28,601 nt of DNA from positions 1-28,601 of the IMG/VR virus record IMGVR_UViG_3300020428_000061, one strand, 5' to 3'. The translations under genes and the position numbers were made by a program. A model generated the notes under the pieces. It was given only the letters and a program-made list of their open reading frames with translations, ran no database searches and was not told the DNA's origin. Shown here piece after piece: positions 6,652-14,508 of the stretch; within the stretch, counting starts at the first letter, position 1; every line of letters begins with the position of its first letter. The DNA comes from a virus.

Positions 6652-6832
6652 TGCTCTTACCGGGTTTGCACTTTTTGGCACAATGCGAATGAGTGCAATC
6701 ATTTACAATTTAAAAAATAAGCATGGTTTAGACATAGCTACTGAGATGAAAACCTCTCCAGCAGGAGTTCGTTATGCATCTTATGAGTTAGCTAATTACT
6801 CTAAACCAGAGCAAGTAGAGTTTCAGTTCTAA
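6593..6832 (+). CDS. Small helix-turn-helix DNA-binding protein (79 aa)
   Basis: The start has TAGGAGAAG before ATG and the gene overlaps the endonuclease tail in another frame. The product reads as one winged helix domain: a first helix (VMKVKQHLQQGKRINA), a helix-turn-helix with the typical phrase LFGTMRMSAIIYNLKNKHG, then a strand pair ending YASYELA. This matches the phage helix-turn-helix family in which a short loop and FG(C/T)MRLA precede the recognition helix (HTH_39-like). It may regulate phage genes or assist replication. Its stop codon lies inside a hairpin stem. Confidence 0.8.
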   Translation: MAISKVMKVKQHLQQGKRINALTGFALFGTMRMSAIIYNLKNKHGLDIATEMKTSPAGVRYASYELANYSKPEQVEFQF

Positions 6833-6920
6833 ACTAAATTTCCTCCTTTCGTAGTTTAGATTTGAAAGTCGGTTCCTGGGCATGAACCTTGATAAGAACT
6901 GCCCATTTTAACAACAGGAG
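6828..6920 (+). promoter_or_regulatory. Hairpin and possible H-type pseudoknot before the primase-helicase
   Basis: TCTAAACTA (6828-6836) pairs perfectly with TAGTTTAGA (6852-6860) around a loop containing CCTCCTTTC. Next, GGTTC (6871-6875) pairs with GAACC (6884-6888), and the enclosed TGGGCA (6877-6882) can pair with TGCCCA (6900-6905). These stems interleave as in an H-type pseudoknot, with loops of one, one and eleven bases. The ribosome site (AGGAG 6916-6920, AAGGA 6925-6929) follows closely, so translational control is possible. Confidence 0.5.
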
Positions 6921-6929
6921 AGCTAAGGA

Positions 6930-8519
6930 ATGAATGATGAAAAACTCAGTCACTTACCATGCCCATGTGGACAATCAAGCGACAGTTTCGCCTACCACCA
7001 AGGCAAATGGTGGAAGTGCTTCAGTTGTGACAGAAACTTCAAGCAAGAGGAACTTAATGAGATGGGATACGAAGTCGACGAAGTACAGACAACGAGTAAA
7101 GCAATCAGCAAAGATTTACTCAAGGGCGAAATCCAAGCGCTTAAAACAAGAGGAATTAGTTTAGATACTTGTAAGAAATTTTCTTATCAAGTTGGTGAAT
7201 ATAAGGGTGAAAGAGTACAGATTGCCAATTACTGTAATTCAGTAGGGCAGGTGGTTGCTCAAAAGATTAGAACCAAAGATAAAAAGTTCTACTGGTTTGG
7301 AGATAAATCCAAAGCTGGTTTGTATGGACAACATCTTTGGGGAGAAGGTGGAAAACGATTAGTCATAACAGAAGGCGAACTTGATGCATTATCTGTAAGT
7401 CAAGCTTATGGCAACAACAAATGGCCAACAGTTAGCTTAAATTCAGGAGCTGCTAGTGGCATAGAGAATATCAAAGCAAATTATGAATTCGTTACATCAT
7501 TTGATGAAATAATTCTAATGCTTGATATGGATGTTCAGGGAAGGGAAGCAACTAAAAAGATTGCTGAGATATTACCTTATGGTAAGTGCAAGATTGCTAA
7601 TTTGGCAGGAGCTAAAGATGCAAACGAAGCATTAACTTCAGGAATGGCAGGAGCAATAGCTGGTGCTATATTTGAAGCTAAATCTCACCGACCTGACAAC
7701 ATTGTAGCAGCTGCCGATTTCGGAGAAGCTATACACCAGGAAGAAGAGCTGCTCTCTTCCGTACCTTATCAATTCTTAGGTCTAAATGACCTGACAAGAG
7801 GGCTACGATTAAGGGAAGTTGTGGTGTTAGCTGCTGGTTCCGGGATTGGCAAATCTAGCTTAGTTACACAAATCACTCTTGACCTACATCAACAAGGTCA
7901 AGTTTGTGGAATGCTAATGTTAGAGGAAGCAAATCTAGTAACAATCAAAAAGCTAATTGGACTTCATGTTGGAAAGACAATTGAAAACTTTCATGAGTTA
8001 TCCAAGGAGCAGAAGGATGTTGCCTTTCAAGAATTATTTTCTGAAACTCCGCTATTTCTATTTGACCATTTTGGCTCTGATAGCATTGATGTAATCACAA
8101 GCCGAATACGTTATATGGTGCAAAGCTTGGGATGTAAGTTTATTATTCTTGACCACATTTCAATCCTAATGTCAGGACTAGTGACACACGACGAGAGAAA
8201 AGCAATCGACATTGCAATGACAACTCTCAGGTCATTAGTCCAAGAATTAAATATTGGGATGATAGTTGTAAGCCATCTTTCCAGACCTCAAGGTTCTTTA
8301 GGACATGAGGATGGAAAACAGGTGACTACAAGTGAGCTTAGAGGTTCTCATTCTTTAGTCCAATTAGCAGACATTGTACTGGCTTTGAATAAGATACCTG
8401 ATGAACATAATTTGAGAGAGATATGTGTTTTAAAGAACAGATATAATGGTCAAGTTGGTTCAGCAGGTATCCTTTCCTATTCTAGGGATACTGGCAGATT
8501 GTCGGAGCATACAATATGA
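6930..8519 (+). CDS. Bifunctional DNA primase-helicase, T7 gp4-like
   Basis: It makes RNA primers and unwinds DNA at the fork. Domains in order: an N-terminal zinc-binding region (CPC at residues 11-13, CFSC at 30-33); a TOPRIM primase core with EGELDA near residue 148 and LMLDMDVQG further on; and a RecA-like hexameric helicase with Walker A GSGIGKSS near 303-310, Walker B FIILDH near 408, VVSHLSRP, and a final SELRGSHSLVQLAD motif. Length 529 aa against 566 in T7. The gene ends in an ATGA overlap with the polymerase gene. A pseudoknot-like leader precedes it. Confidence 0.96.
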   Translation: MNDEKLSHLPCPCGQSSDSFAYHQGKWWKCFSCDRNFKQEELNEMGYEVDEVQTTSKAISKDLLKGEIQALKTRGISLDTCKKFSYQVGEYKGERVQIANYCNSVGQVVAQKIRTKDKKFYWFGDKSKAGLYGQHLWGEGGKRLVITEGELDALSVSQAYGNNKWPTVSLNSGAASGIENIKANYEFVTSFDEIILMLDMDVQGREATKKIAEILPYGKCKIANLAGAKDANEALTSGMAGAIAGAIFEAKSHRPDNIVAAADFGEAIHQEEELLSSVPYQFLGLNDLTRGLRLREVVVLAAGSGIGKSSLVTQITLDLHQQGQVCGMLMLEEANLVTIKKLIGLHVGKTIENFHELSKEQKDVAFQELFSETPLFLFDHFGSDSIDVITSRIRYMVQSLGCKFIILDHISILMSGLVTHDERKAIDIAMTTLRSLVQELNIGMIVVSHLSRPQGSLGHEDGKQVTTSELRGSHSLVQLADIVLALNKIPDEHNLREICVLKNRYNGQVGSAGILSYSRDTGRLSEHTI

Positions 8520-10276
8520 GACTGGCATATGACATAGAAACAAATGGTTTTTTATCTCAACTAGATAAAGTCCATATTATAGCTGTTAAAGATTTAGATA
8601 ACGGCGACGCAGTCACATACAAATATGACGAGATTGATACGGCTTTAGAGCATTTGGATAAAGCAACATTATTAGTTGGCCACAATATAATTCTATTTGA
8701 TAATCCTGCACTTGAAAAAGTTACAGGATGGAAACCAAAGTGCGAATTGATGGACACTTTAGTTATGTCTAGAATGCTTTGGTCAAACATCTCAGATATT
8801 GATTGGACTACAAAGCCAAAAGATATGCCAATAAAACTATATGGCTCACATTCATTAAAAGCTTGGGGATATCGACTTGGAGAACTCAAAGATGAATACA
8901 AAGGGTCCTGGGATACATGGAATGAAGAAATGCATTCTTATGCTATGCAAGATGTAGAAGTACAAGCTAAACTCTTTGATAAAATTCATAATGAAACAAC
9001 TTCCAAAGAAGCAGCCGAATTATCTCATGACCTTGCAAATGTTTGTAGGGATATTGAAAATGCCGGGTGGTATTTTAATATTAGAAAAGCAGGTTCGCTA
9101 GTCTCTGACTTAACTCAGAAACGAGAAGAAATACGCTTTGCTTTAGATAAAGTTTATGACGACTGGTACTCTCCAATAGCAGAAGTCATCCCCAAGGTCA
9201 GCGCGAGGAATAAGATAAGAGGGATACCTTATACAAAGATAAAGCATAACTCCTTTAATCCAAGTAGTCGCCAAATGATAGCGAACCGTCTTACTAATAT
9301 TAACGGCTGGAAACCAAAAGAGTTTACACCTTCAGGGCAACCAAAAGTAGATGAGAGTGTTTTATCTCAGCTACCCTATGATGAAGCTCAAAAATTAGCT
9401 GAATATTTTTTATTAGATAAAAGATTAGGTATGATTTCAGAAGGCAAACAAGCTTGGTTAAAGCTAGAGCAAAATGGAAAGCTACACCATCAAATCTTGG
9501 TTAACAACTGTGTCACTCAAAGAGTAAGCCATAGAAATCCAAACTTGGCTCAAGTGCCATCAACTAGAAGTCCATATGGTAAAGAATGTAGAAGTCTATT
9601 TGGTGTAAAACCAGGATGGAAACTTGTCGGCGCCGACTATGAAGGATTAGAACTTAGATGCCTAGGACATTACTTGGCAAAGCTTGATGATGGTGCTTTT
9701 GCAAAAGAAGTTATTGAAGGTGACATACACACTACAAATGCTAATGCATTAGGTATTAGCCGAGACTTAGCAAAGACATTTATTTATGCACTTGTCTATT
9801 CTGCAGGCGCACAAAGATTAGGTGAAATTGTAGGTGGGAATGCTAGAGAAGGTAGTCAATTAAGAGAGCGATTTTTCAAGCAATATCCAGCCTTTAAAAC
9901 ACTCCGTAATCAAGTTTTAACAGCTGCCAAGCGTGGCTTTTTAAAAGGTCTTGATGGAAGACTATTAAGAGTTCGTTCAGAGCATTCAGCGCTTAATTTA
10001 TTACTTCAAAGTGCAGGAGCAATCCTTTGTGCAAAGTGGCTTGTACTCTTTGATAAGGACATGAAAAAAGCCGGGTATAAGAACGGCTGGGATAATGATT
10101 ATAATGTACTCACTTGGTGTCATGATGAACTACAGGTGAGTGTCACAGAAGGACTAGAAAATGACACAGGTGATAGACTTTGCCGAATGGCTGAAAAAGC
10201 GGGTGAAGAACTCAAATTCAGGTGTAAGGTCACAGCAACATATACCATTGGAGACAACTGGGCAGCCACACATTGA
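8516..10276 (+). CDS. Family A DNA polymerase, T7 gp5-like, with proofreading domain
   Basis: It is the replicative polymerase. The N-terminal 3'-5' exonuclease keeps DIETNG (Asp6, Glu8), GHNIILFDNPAL and YAMQDVEVQ. The polymerase domain shows motif A GADYEGLELR (Asp374), motif B RDLAKTFIYALVYSAG (Lys420) and motif C WCHDELQ (Asp537), and ends GDNWAATH like T7 GPNWAICH. At 586 aa it is about 118 shorter than T7 gp5 (704), which fits loss of the thioredoxin-binding insertion. The start overlaps the helicase stop (ATGA). Its last 116 bases also encode the start of the next gene. Confidence 0.97.
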   Translation: MRLAYDIETNGFLSQLDKVHIIAVKDLDNGDAVTYKYDEIDTALEHLDKATLLVGHNIILFDNPALEKVTGWKPKCELMDTLVMSRMLWSNISDIDWTTKPKDMPIKLYGSHSLKAWGYRLGELKDEYKGSWDTWNEEMHSYAMQDVEVQAKLFDKIHNETTSKEAAELSHDLANVCRDIENAGWYFNIRKAGSLVSDLTQKREEIRFALDKVYDDWYSPIAEVIPKVSARNKIRGIPYTKIKHNSFNPSSRQMIANRLTNINGWKPKEFTPSGQPKVDESVLSQLPYDEAQKLAEYFLLDKRLGMISEGKQAWLKLEQNGKLHHQILVNNCVTQRVSHRNPNLAQVPSTRSPYGKECRSLFGVKPGWKLVGADYEGLELRCLGHYLAKLDDGAFAKEVIEGDIHTTNANALGISRDLAKTFIYALVYSAGAQRLGEIVGGNAREGSQLRERFFKQYPAFKTLRNQVLTAAKRGFLKGLDGRLLRVRSEHSALNLLLQSAGAILCAKWLVLFDKDMKKAGYKNGWDNDYNVLTWCHDELQVSVTEGLENDTGDRLCRMAEKAGEELKFRCKVTATYTIGDNWAATH

Positions 10277-10556
10277 TAAGACTACTTTAGACATTCTCAA
10301 AGTAATTGAGATGGCTTGGCAAAAACCTTTCACAACAAAGTCCAAATATGCACGGAAAAATGCCGATATTGTAGGCATAGCTTTAGAAGAGGGATTAATC
10401 ACTCTTTTAGTGTCACCGGGTATTTTTGGAACAAGATATCTAATTACTGAAATGGGTTTGAATTTCTTGGAAAATATAAAAGAGAAATTTGCTCATGAAC
10501 TACTAGAAAAATTTGAAGAGGGCATAACGGATGAAGACGAACCAACCAAAGAATAA
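10161..10556 (+). CDS. Hypothetical protein (131 aa) overlapping the polymerase gene
   Basis: The frame opens at ATG 10161 inside the 3' end of the DNA polymerase gene and continues far past it. The N-terminus MTQVIDFAEWLKKRVK resembles short openings common in phage accessory proteins. After a polar linker, residues 38-110 are helical and end in a strand-turn-helix (GTRYLITEMGLNFLE), reminiscent of a winged helix; the last 20 residues are acidic. No function is recognised. If the start is instead ATG 10312, the overlap disappears but the well-formed N-terminus is lost. Confidence 0.65.
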   Translation: MTQVIDFAEWLKKRVKNSNSGVRSQQHIPLETTGQPHIDKTTLDILKVIEMAWQKPFTTKSKYARKNADIVGIALEEGLITLLVSPGIFGTRYLITEMGLNFLENIKEKFAHELLEKFEEGITDEDEPTKE

Positions 10557-11346
10557 GTTTGAATTGTTAATTGATGCTGATTCTCTTTTGTTCTCAGCAG
10601 CTAAAATGGCAGAGACTGAAGTTGAATGGGATATAGACAATTGGACATTGAACTGCGACCACAAACAAGCCAAAGAGCATTTTTATGCAAAGGTGACAGA
10701 CTTAATTCATTTATCAAAATGCAGTGCTTATACCTTAGCTTTTACTGACACTAAATGTTTTAGATATAGTGTTTATCCTGAGTACAAACAGAAAAGAAAA
10801 AGACAAAGAAAACCTGCTGGATATTCTGCTTTGAAAAGATGGGCATTGGAAGGTGATGAATTACCTAATGATTGCCCAGGTCGAAGCTTAATGTATAGAA
10901 ACATTGAAGCAGATGATTTAATTGGAATACTAGCTACAGAGCCAAAAAAAGCTAAGAAAAGAGTAATCTATTCAATAGATAAAGACTTGCTTACTGTACC
11001 GGGTACTCATTTAAAGATAGAAGAAAAAGATAATTTTGTTCACCCTTTGTTCTTGACTCTGCTACCTGAAGAAGCTTATTATAATTTTCTAACTCAAACG
11101 CTCACAGGAGACAGTGTAGACAATTACAAAGGCTTACCAAATGTAGGCCCAGTAAGTGCCAGAAAAATATTGGATAAAAGTCCAACTTGGAGATGCGTTT
11201 TGAGTAATTACACCCAAAAAGGGTTTAGTGAAGAATACGCCCTGCAAATGGCAAGATTAGCTAAAATCCTTCATTGGGGAATGTATGACGAAGAAACTAA
11301 TGAGGTGAAGTTATGGAACGAAAAATTCGATATAGGGCATATATAA
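10531..11346 (+). CDS. 5'-3' exonuclease, T7 gp6 / FEN-like
   Basis: It removes RNA primers and degrades host DNA from 5' ends to feed nucleotide synthesis. Metal-binding motifs of the FEN family are in order: IDADSLLF near residue 14, an EADDLIG cluster, SIDKDLL, then LTGDSVDNYKG followed by a helix-hairpin-helix LPNVGPVSARKIL. Length 271 aa is close to T7 gp6 (300). It overlaps the preceding gene by 26 bases and ends in TAATG with the next gene. Its place after the polymerase matches T7 gene order. Confidence 0.92.
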   Translation: MKTNQPKNKFELLIDADSLLFSAAKMAETEVEWDIDNWTLNCDHKQAKEHFYAKVTDLIHLSKCSAYTLAFTDTKCFRYSVYPEYKQKRKRQRKPAGYSALKRWALEGDELPNDCPGRSLMYRNIEADDLIGILATEPKKAKKRVIYSIDKDLLTVPGTHLKIEEKDNFVHPLFLTLLPEEAYYNFLTQTLTGDSVDNYKGLPNVGPVSARKILDKSPTWRCVLSNYTQKGFSEEYALQMARLAKILHWGMYDEETNEVKLWNEKFDIGHI

Positions 11347-11702
11347 TGACTAAGAAAAAAGATGATATTCAAAACCAAGAGTGGTTAGCAAAACAAGCAG
11401 GATATGCTTTAAAGGAATTAGATGACGTAGTCGTCACCAGTCCATCACATTACACAAGATTAGAATTTCAACCAATAGACTTCTTAATGAGAAATGAATT
11501 TTCTTATTGGAGAGGTGCAATCATCAAATACGCTTGTAGAGCAGGTCATAAACTTGCTGCTGGAAAGACCAGAGTTCAAAGTGAAATTGATGATTTAAAT
11601 AAGATTATTGAATATGCAGAGTTTCGCAAACGACAGCTGTTAGGACAGAGCATATCTGGAGCTGAAGATGAACACTTTGACAATAAATCAAATGAAGCGT
11701 GA
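11346..11702 (+). CDS. DUF3310 family protein
   Basis: The core SPSHYTRLEFQPIDFLMRN, then FSYWRGAIIKYACRAGHK and a closing helical pair with DDLNKIIEYAEFRK, is the DUF3310 signature found in many phages and sometimes labelled nucleotide kinase, though activity is unproven. ATG 11346 overlaps the exonuclease stop (TAATG) and was chosen for that coupling. An in-frame ATG at 11313 has a good ribosome site (GAGGTG) and would add 11 residues. TATAGGG at 11331-11337 lies just before. The gene sits between the exonuclease and the reductase, in line with a role in nucleotide metabolism. Confidence 0.88.
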   Translation: MTKKKDDIQNQEWLAKQAGYALKELDDVVVTSPSHYTRLEFQPIDFLMRNEFSYWRGAIIKYACRAGHKLAAGKTRVQSEIDDLNKIIEYAEFRKRQLLGQSISGAEDEHFDNKSNEA

Positions 11703-11856
11703 ATTACTGGAAACATTAATCATTGCTCAAAATCTTCTTGATAAAGCTGAAGATGAGTTAGGTGGCTTTTGCAACACTGCAAAAGGTCAACGAAGAACCA
11801 TTGATGAAATTATTAGGAAGTATTCTGAAATAACGAAACAAGTTTCTGCAAGGTAG
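11668..11856 (+). CDS. Small helical hypothetical protein (62 aa)
   Basis: GGAG six bases before ATG 11668 supports this start, inside the end of the DUF3310 gene; an in-frame ATG at 11692 has none. The product is almost entirely helical and charged (MKRELLETLIIAQNLLDKAEDELGG...IDEIIRKYSEI), with one cysteine and no membrane segment. It may be a small partner protein. Nothing indicates a specific function. Its stop is followed at once by paired hairpins. Confidence 0.6.
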   Translation: MNTLTINQMKRELLETLIIAQNLLDKAEDELGGFCNTAKGQRRTIDEIIRKYSEITKQVSAR

Positions 11857-11946
11857 GCTTACCTCCTTTCTACTACTTTGCAGCCAAGAGGGTATCTAGG
11901 TTTTTTATCCTTTCTACTAGATACCCTCACAACAATTTTTATAGGG
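11846..11946 (+). promoter_or_regulatory. Two hairpins and a candidate phage promoter before the reductase gene
   Basis: CTGCAAGGT (11846-11854) pairs with ACTTTGCAG (11875-11883, one wobble) around a loop containing CCTCCTTTC. GAGGGTATCTAG (11888-11899) is perfectly complementary to CTAGATACCCTC (11917-11928), with a 17-base loop. TATAGGG follows at 11940-11946, just before the reductase start. The layout fits a terminator or RNase processing site for the replication block, followed by a new promoter. Confidence 0.55.
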
Positions 11947-11953
11947 AAACCAT

Positions 11954-13936
11954 ATGCACAGAGAACCATCCACAAGAGCCAAAGTCGTCACAAGGCGCAC
12001 ATACAACAGACCAACTAATTCAGAAGCCACCAGGTTTGAAACTTGGGAAGAAACAATAGCAAGAGTGATGAACCATCAACGTTGGTTATGGGAAAGAGCT
12101 TTGGAAAGACCATTAGATATGTTTCAAAGAAAAGAACTCATAGATTTAGCTGACCATATTAAAGACAGGGAAGTTTGTGTAAGTGGTAGAACATTATGGA
12201 TGGGTGACACTAAAAGGTCTAAGGAAAGAGAAGCTACTCAATTCAATTGTGCATTTAAAAGAGCAGAAACAGTACACGACGTCGTCGACTTATTTTGGTT
12301 ATTACTAAATGGTTCTGGGACTGGCTTTTTACCAACAACAGGTCATCTTTGTGGCTTTCCAAAGAAACTTAAAATTGAACAAGTATTTTCTACTAATGAT
12401 GCAGACTACAAAGGTAGACCAAGAAATGTTGAAACTTATGATACTAAAAATAAAGTTTGGACTATTCATATTGGAGATGATGCTCAAGCTTGGGCAAAGA
12501 CAGTTGGAAAACTATTAGCTCATCCATTTCCTAAAGCAAAAACTCTAGTGCTTAATTCAAGTGAGATTAGAGGTCCTGGTAAAAGAGTTGAAGGTTATGG
12601 TTGGATATCAGTTGGTGATAGACCATTTCAAGATGCATTACTTAATATTTGTAAGCTGCTTAATGATAGAGCAGGGCATTTATTAACAAGTGTAGATATT
12701 GTTGATGTAATGAACCATTTGGGAACTGTTTTAAGCACAAGAAGAAGTGCTGAAATAGCAATACTTCCATTTAATCATCATGAGTGGCAAGACTTCGCTA
12801 AGATGAAGAAAGACCATTGGGAACATAACCCACAAAGGTCACAATCTAACAACTCAATTCTATTTGATGCAAAGCCTTCAAGAAAACAATTAGAAGGAAT
12901 ATTTGATTTAATTACTGAAGCAGGTGGAAGTGAACCGGGTTTTATCAATGGAGAAGTTGCTAGGAAAAGAGCATCTTGGTTTAGTGGTACAAATCCTTGT
13001 GGTGAAATCTTACTGTCGGCTGCTGGTTCATTTTGTAATCTTTGTGAAATAGATTTGTCTAAATTCAATGGTAGGTGGACACAACTCAAAGCAGCTGCTT
13101 ACCTAATTGCTAGAGCAAACTTTCGGCAAACTTGCACTGATTTAAGAGATGGTGTTCTAAGTCAATCTTGGCACGAAAGTAATGACCATTTAAGATTGAT
13201 GGGCGTCGGCATCACCGGGTTTGTTTCTTGGGAATATCAGAATGACAAACATAAAATGCAAGAGCTTAGGAAGATAGTTAGAGAAGCAGGTAGAAGCATG
13301 GCATCAGAACTTGATATGCCATTGCCTAAAGCTGTAACAACAGTCAAACCAAGTGGAACATTATCTAAAATAATGGATGCAAGTGAAGGCTGCCATAAGC
13401 CACTTGGCAAGTACATTCTAAACAACATAAACTTCCAAGCATCTGACCCAATTGTAGATAAGCTTAGAGCTTCAAATTATAATGTCTTTGCTAATCCATA
13501 TGATGAGACTGGTGTTCTTGCATCTTTCCCTATCAAATGGGATGACATAGACTTTGAAGAAGTCGACGGCAAGTTAGTCAATCTAGAAAGTGCAGTTACT
13601 CAGCTAGATAGATACAAGTTCTTAATGGACAATTGGACAGACCATAATACATCAATAACTGTCAGCTATAGTCCAGATGAAATACCAAGCATCATAGATT
13701 GGATACTAGAAGATAAGAATTGGAATTCATTTGTTGGTGTAAGTTTCTTACTTAGAGCTGACCCAACGAAGACTGCCCAAGACCTCGGCTATCCATATTT
13801 GCCACAACAAGTAATAACTCAAGAAGAGTTTGAGTGTTATAGCGAGAAGCTTCTACCTGTTGACTTAGATGTTGATGGAATGATGGTTGATGACATTGAT
13901 GCCGATTGTGCTTCAGGTGTTTGTCCAACAAGATGA
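11954..13936 (+). CDS. Class II (adenosylcobalamin-dependent) ribonucleotide reductase, monomeric type
   Basis: It reduces ribonucleotides to deoxyribonucleotides using a cobalamin-derived radical, so it needs no oxygen or second subunit. Length 660 aa fits the monomeric Lactobacillus leichmannii-like RTPR group. Key residues: the redox pair Cys99 (FNCAF) and Cys361 (FCNLC); the radical Cys349 and Glu351 in NPCGE; TVKPSGTLS; and the C-terminal relay pair Cys652/Cys657 in DCASGVCPTR. All are present, so it should be active. Cobalamin must come from the host. ATG 11954 follows AGGGA. The stop overlaps the next start (ATGA). Confidence 0.95.
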   Translation: MHREPSTRAKVVTRRTYNRPTNSEATRFETWEETIARVMNHQRWLWERALERPLDMFQRKELIDLADHIKDREVCVSGRTLWMGDTKRSKEREATQFNCAFKRAETVHDVVDLFWLLLNGSGTGFLPTTGHLCGFPKKLKIEQVFSTNDADYKGRPRNVETYDTKNKVWTIHIGDDAQAWAKTVGKLLAHPFPKAKTLVLNSSEIRGPGKRVEGYGWISVGDRPFQDALLNICKLLNDRAGHLLTSVDIVDVMNHLGTVLSTRRSAEIAILPFNHHEWQDFAKMKKDHWEHNPQRSQSNNSILFDAKPSRKQLEGIFDLITEAGGSEPGFINGEVARKRASWFSGTNPCGEILLSAAGSFCNLCEIDLSKFNGRWTQLKAAAYLIARANFRQTCTDLRDGVLSQSWHESNDHLRLMGVGITGFVSWEYQNDKHKMQELRKIVREAGRSMASELDMPLPKAVTTVKPSGTLSKIMDASEGCHKPLGKYILNNINFQASDPIVDKLRASNYNVFANPYDETGVLASFPIKWDDIDFEEVDGKLVNLESAVTQLDRYKFLMDNWTDHNTSITVSYSPDEIPSIIDWILEDKNWNSFVGVSFLLRADPTKTAQDLGYPYLPQQVITQEEFECYSEKLLPVDLDVDGMMVDDIDADCASGVCPTR

Positions 13937-14082
13937 TTAAAATAAAATCGTGGTTGAGAGCATATGGAATTATGCTCCCATTCATTCTCTATATTTCCAT
14001 GATAGTTCTATCAGGATTAGCGAATGACCTTTGTGCTGGATGCGTTGCTCAAAAGGGCAACCTTCTAGCTTTTATATTCTAA
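13933..14082 (+). CDS. Small single-pass membrane protein (49 aa)
   Basis: ATG 13933 overlaps the reductase stop (ATGA), implying coupled translation. The product has a basic start (MIKIKSWLRAYG), one clear membrane segment (IMLPFILYISMIVLSGLA) and a short tail with two cysteines (CAGC) and a hydrophobic end (LLAFIF). Phage proteins of this shape include holins, antiholins and membrane-targeting inhibitors; no choice is possible from sequence. It falls below usual length cut-offs. Confidence 0.65.
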   Translation: MIKIKSWLRAYGIMLPFILYISMIVLSGLANDLCAGCVAQKGNLLAFIF

Positions 14083-14101
14083 TAAATTAATAGGAGATTA
14101 T

Positions 14102-14299
14102 ATGTGGATACCAATTGTATTGGTCATATGGTCTGGTGTGCCTGAATGGCATATATTGCCACCACCAGTTAAACCATATCCAACTCAAGAAGCCTGTCAC
14201 CAGGCAATAGGAACTGCCAAGGATATCATCATGTCTCATCCCAAGTATGAGAAGGGAATGCACCTTTGTGTCAAGATGGAATACCCAGAGCAGACTTAA
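14102..14299 (+). CDS. Small secreted or membrane-anchored protein (65 aa)
   Basis: AATAGGAGATT precedes ATG 14102. The N-terminus is hydrophobic (MWIPIVLVIWSGVP) and followed by a proline-rich stretch (ILPPPVKPYP), suggesting an uncleaved anchor or a signal segment. The remainder has two cysteines (EACHQ, LCVKM) about 30 residues apart that could form a disulfide outside the cytoplasm. It belongs to a run of small envelope-associated genes between the reductase and the methyltransferase. Function unknown. Confidence 0.65.
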   Translation: MWIPIVLVIWSGVPEWHILPPPVKPYPTQEACHQAIGTAKDIIMSHPKYEKGMHLCVKMEYPEQT

Positions 14300-14366
14300 A
14301 CTAACCGTGCTGTCCTTAAGAGGACTTAATGGAACGAACGAGAAATCGTCGTCGAGGAGATAAAAA

Positions 14367-14498
14367 ATGTTAATAAATTACACACTAGAAACTCTTAGAT
14401 TATTAAATCAGAGACTATCATTTTGGTTAAGCAACAGAGCTGTATTAGCTATTGTATGCATAGCTATTGGAATTGTTATAGGAGATATGAGTGGATAG
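14367..14498 (+). CDS. Small membrane protein (43 aa), holin candidate
   Basis: GAGGAG lies seven bases before ATG 14367. The product has a polar, helical first half (NYTLETLRLLNQRLSFWLSN) and one membrane segment (AVLAIVCIAIGIVIG) ending in DMSG. A single-pass membrane protein of this size could be a class II/III holin or a regulator, but no endolysin is seen in the window to support a lysis cassette. A terminator-like hairpin overlaps its 3' end. Confidence 0.6.
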   Translation: MLINYTLETLRLLNQRLSFWLSNRAVLAIVCIAIGIVIGDMSG

Positions 14499-14508
14499 TC
14501 TCCTTTTT
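14480..14508 (+). terminator. Terminator-like hairpin overlapping two small genes
   Basis: AGGAGA (14480-14485) pairs with TCTCCT (14499-14504), followed by a run of five T. The left arm also holds the ribosome site of the gene starting at 14491, so the hairpin would both weaken that start and favour termination. Confidence 0.55.

Noticed and set aside
14329-14373. 14-codon arginine-rich frame (MERTRNRRRGDKKC)
   Set aside because: It has a weak AGGA upstream and resembles an arginine-rich RNA-binding peptide, but it is too short to separate from the leader of the 14367 gene.
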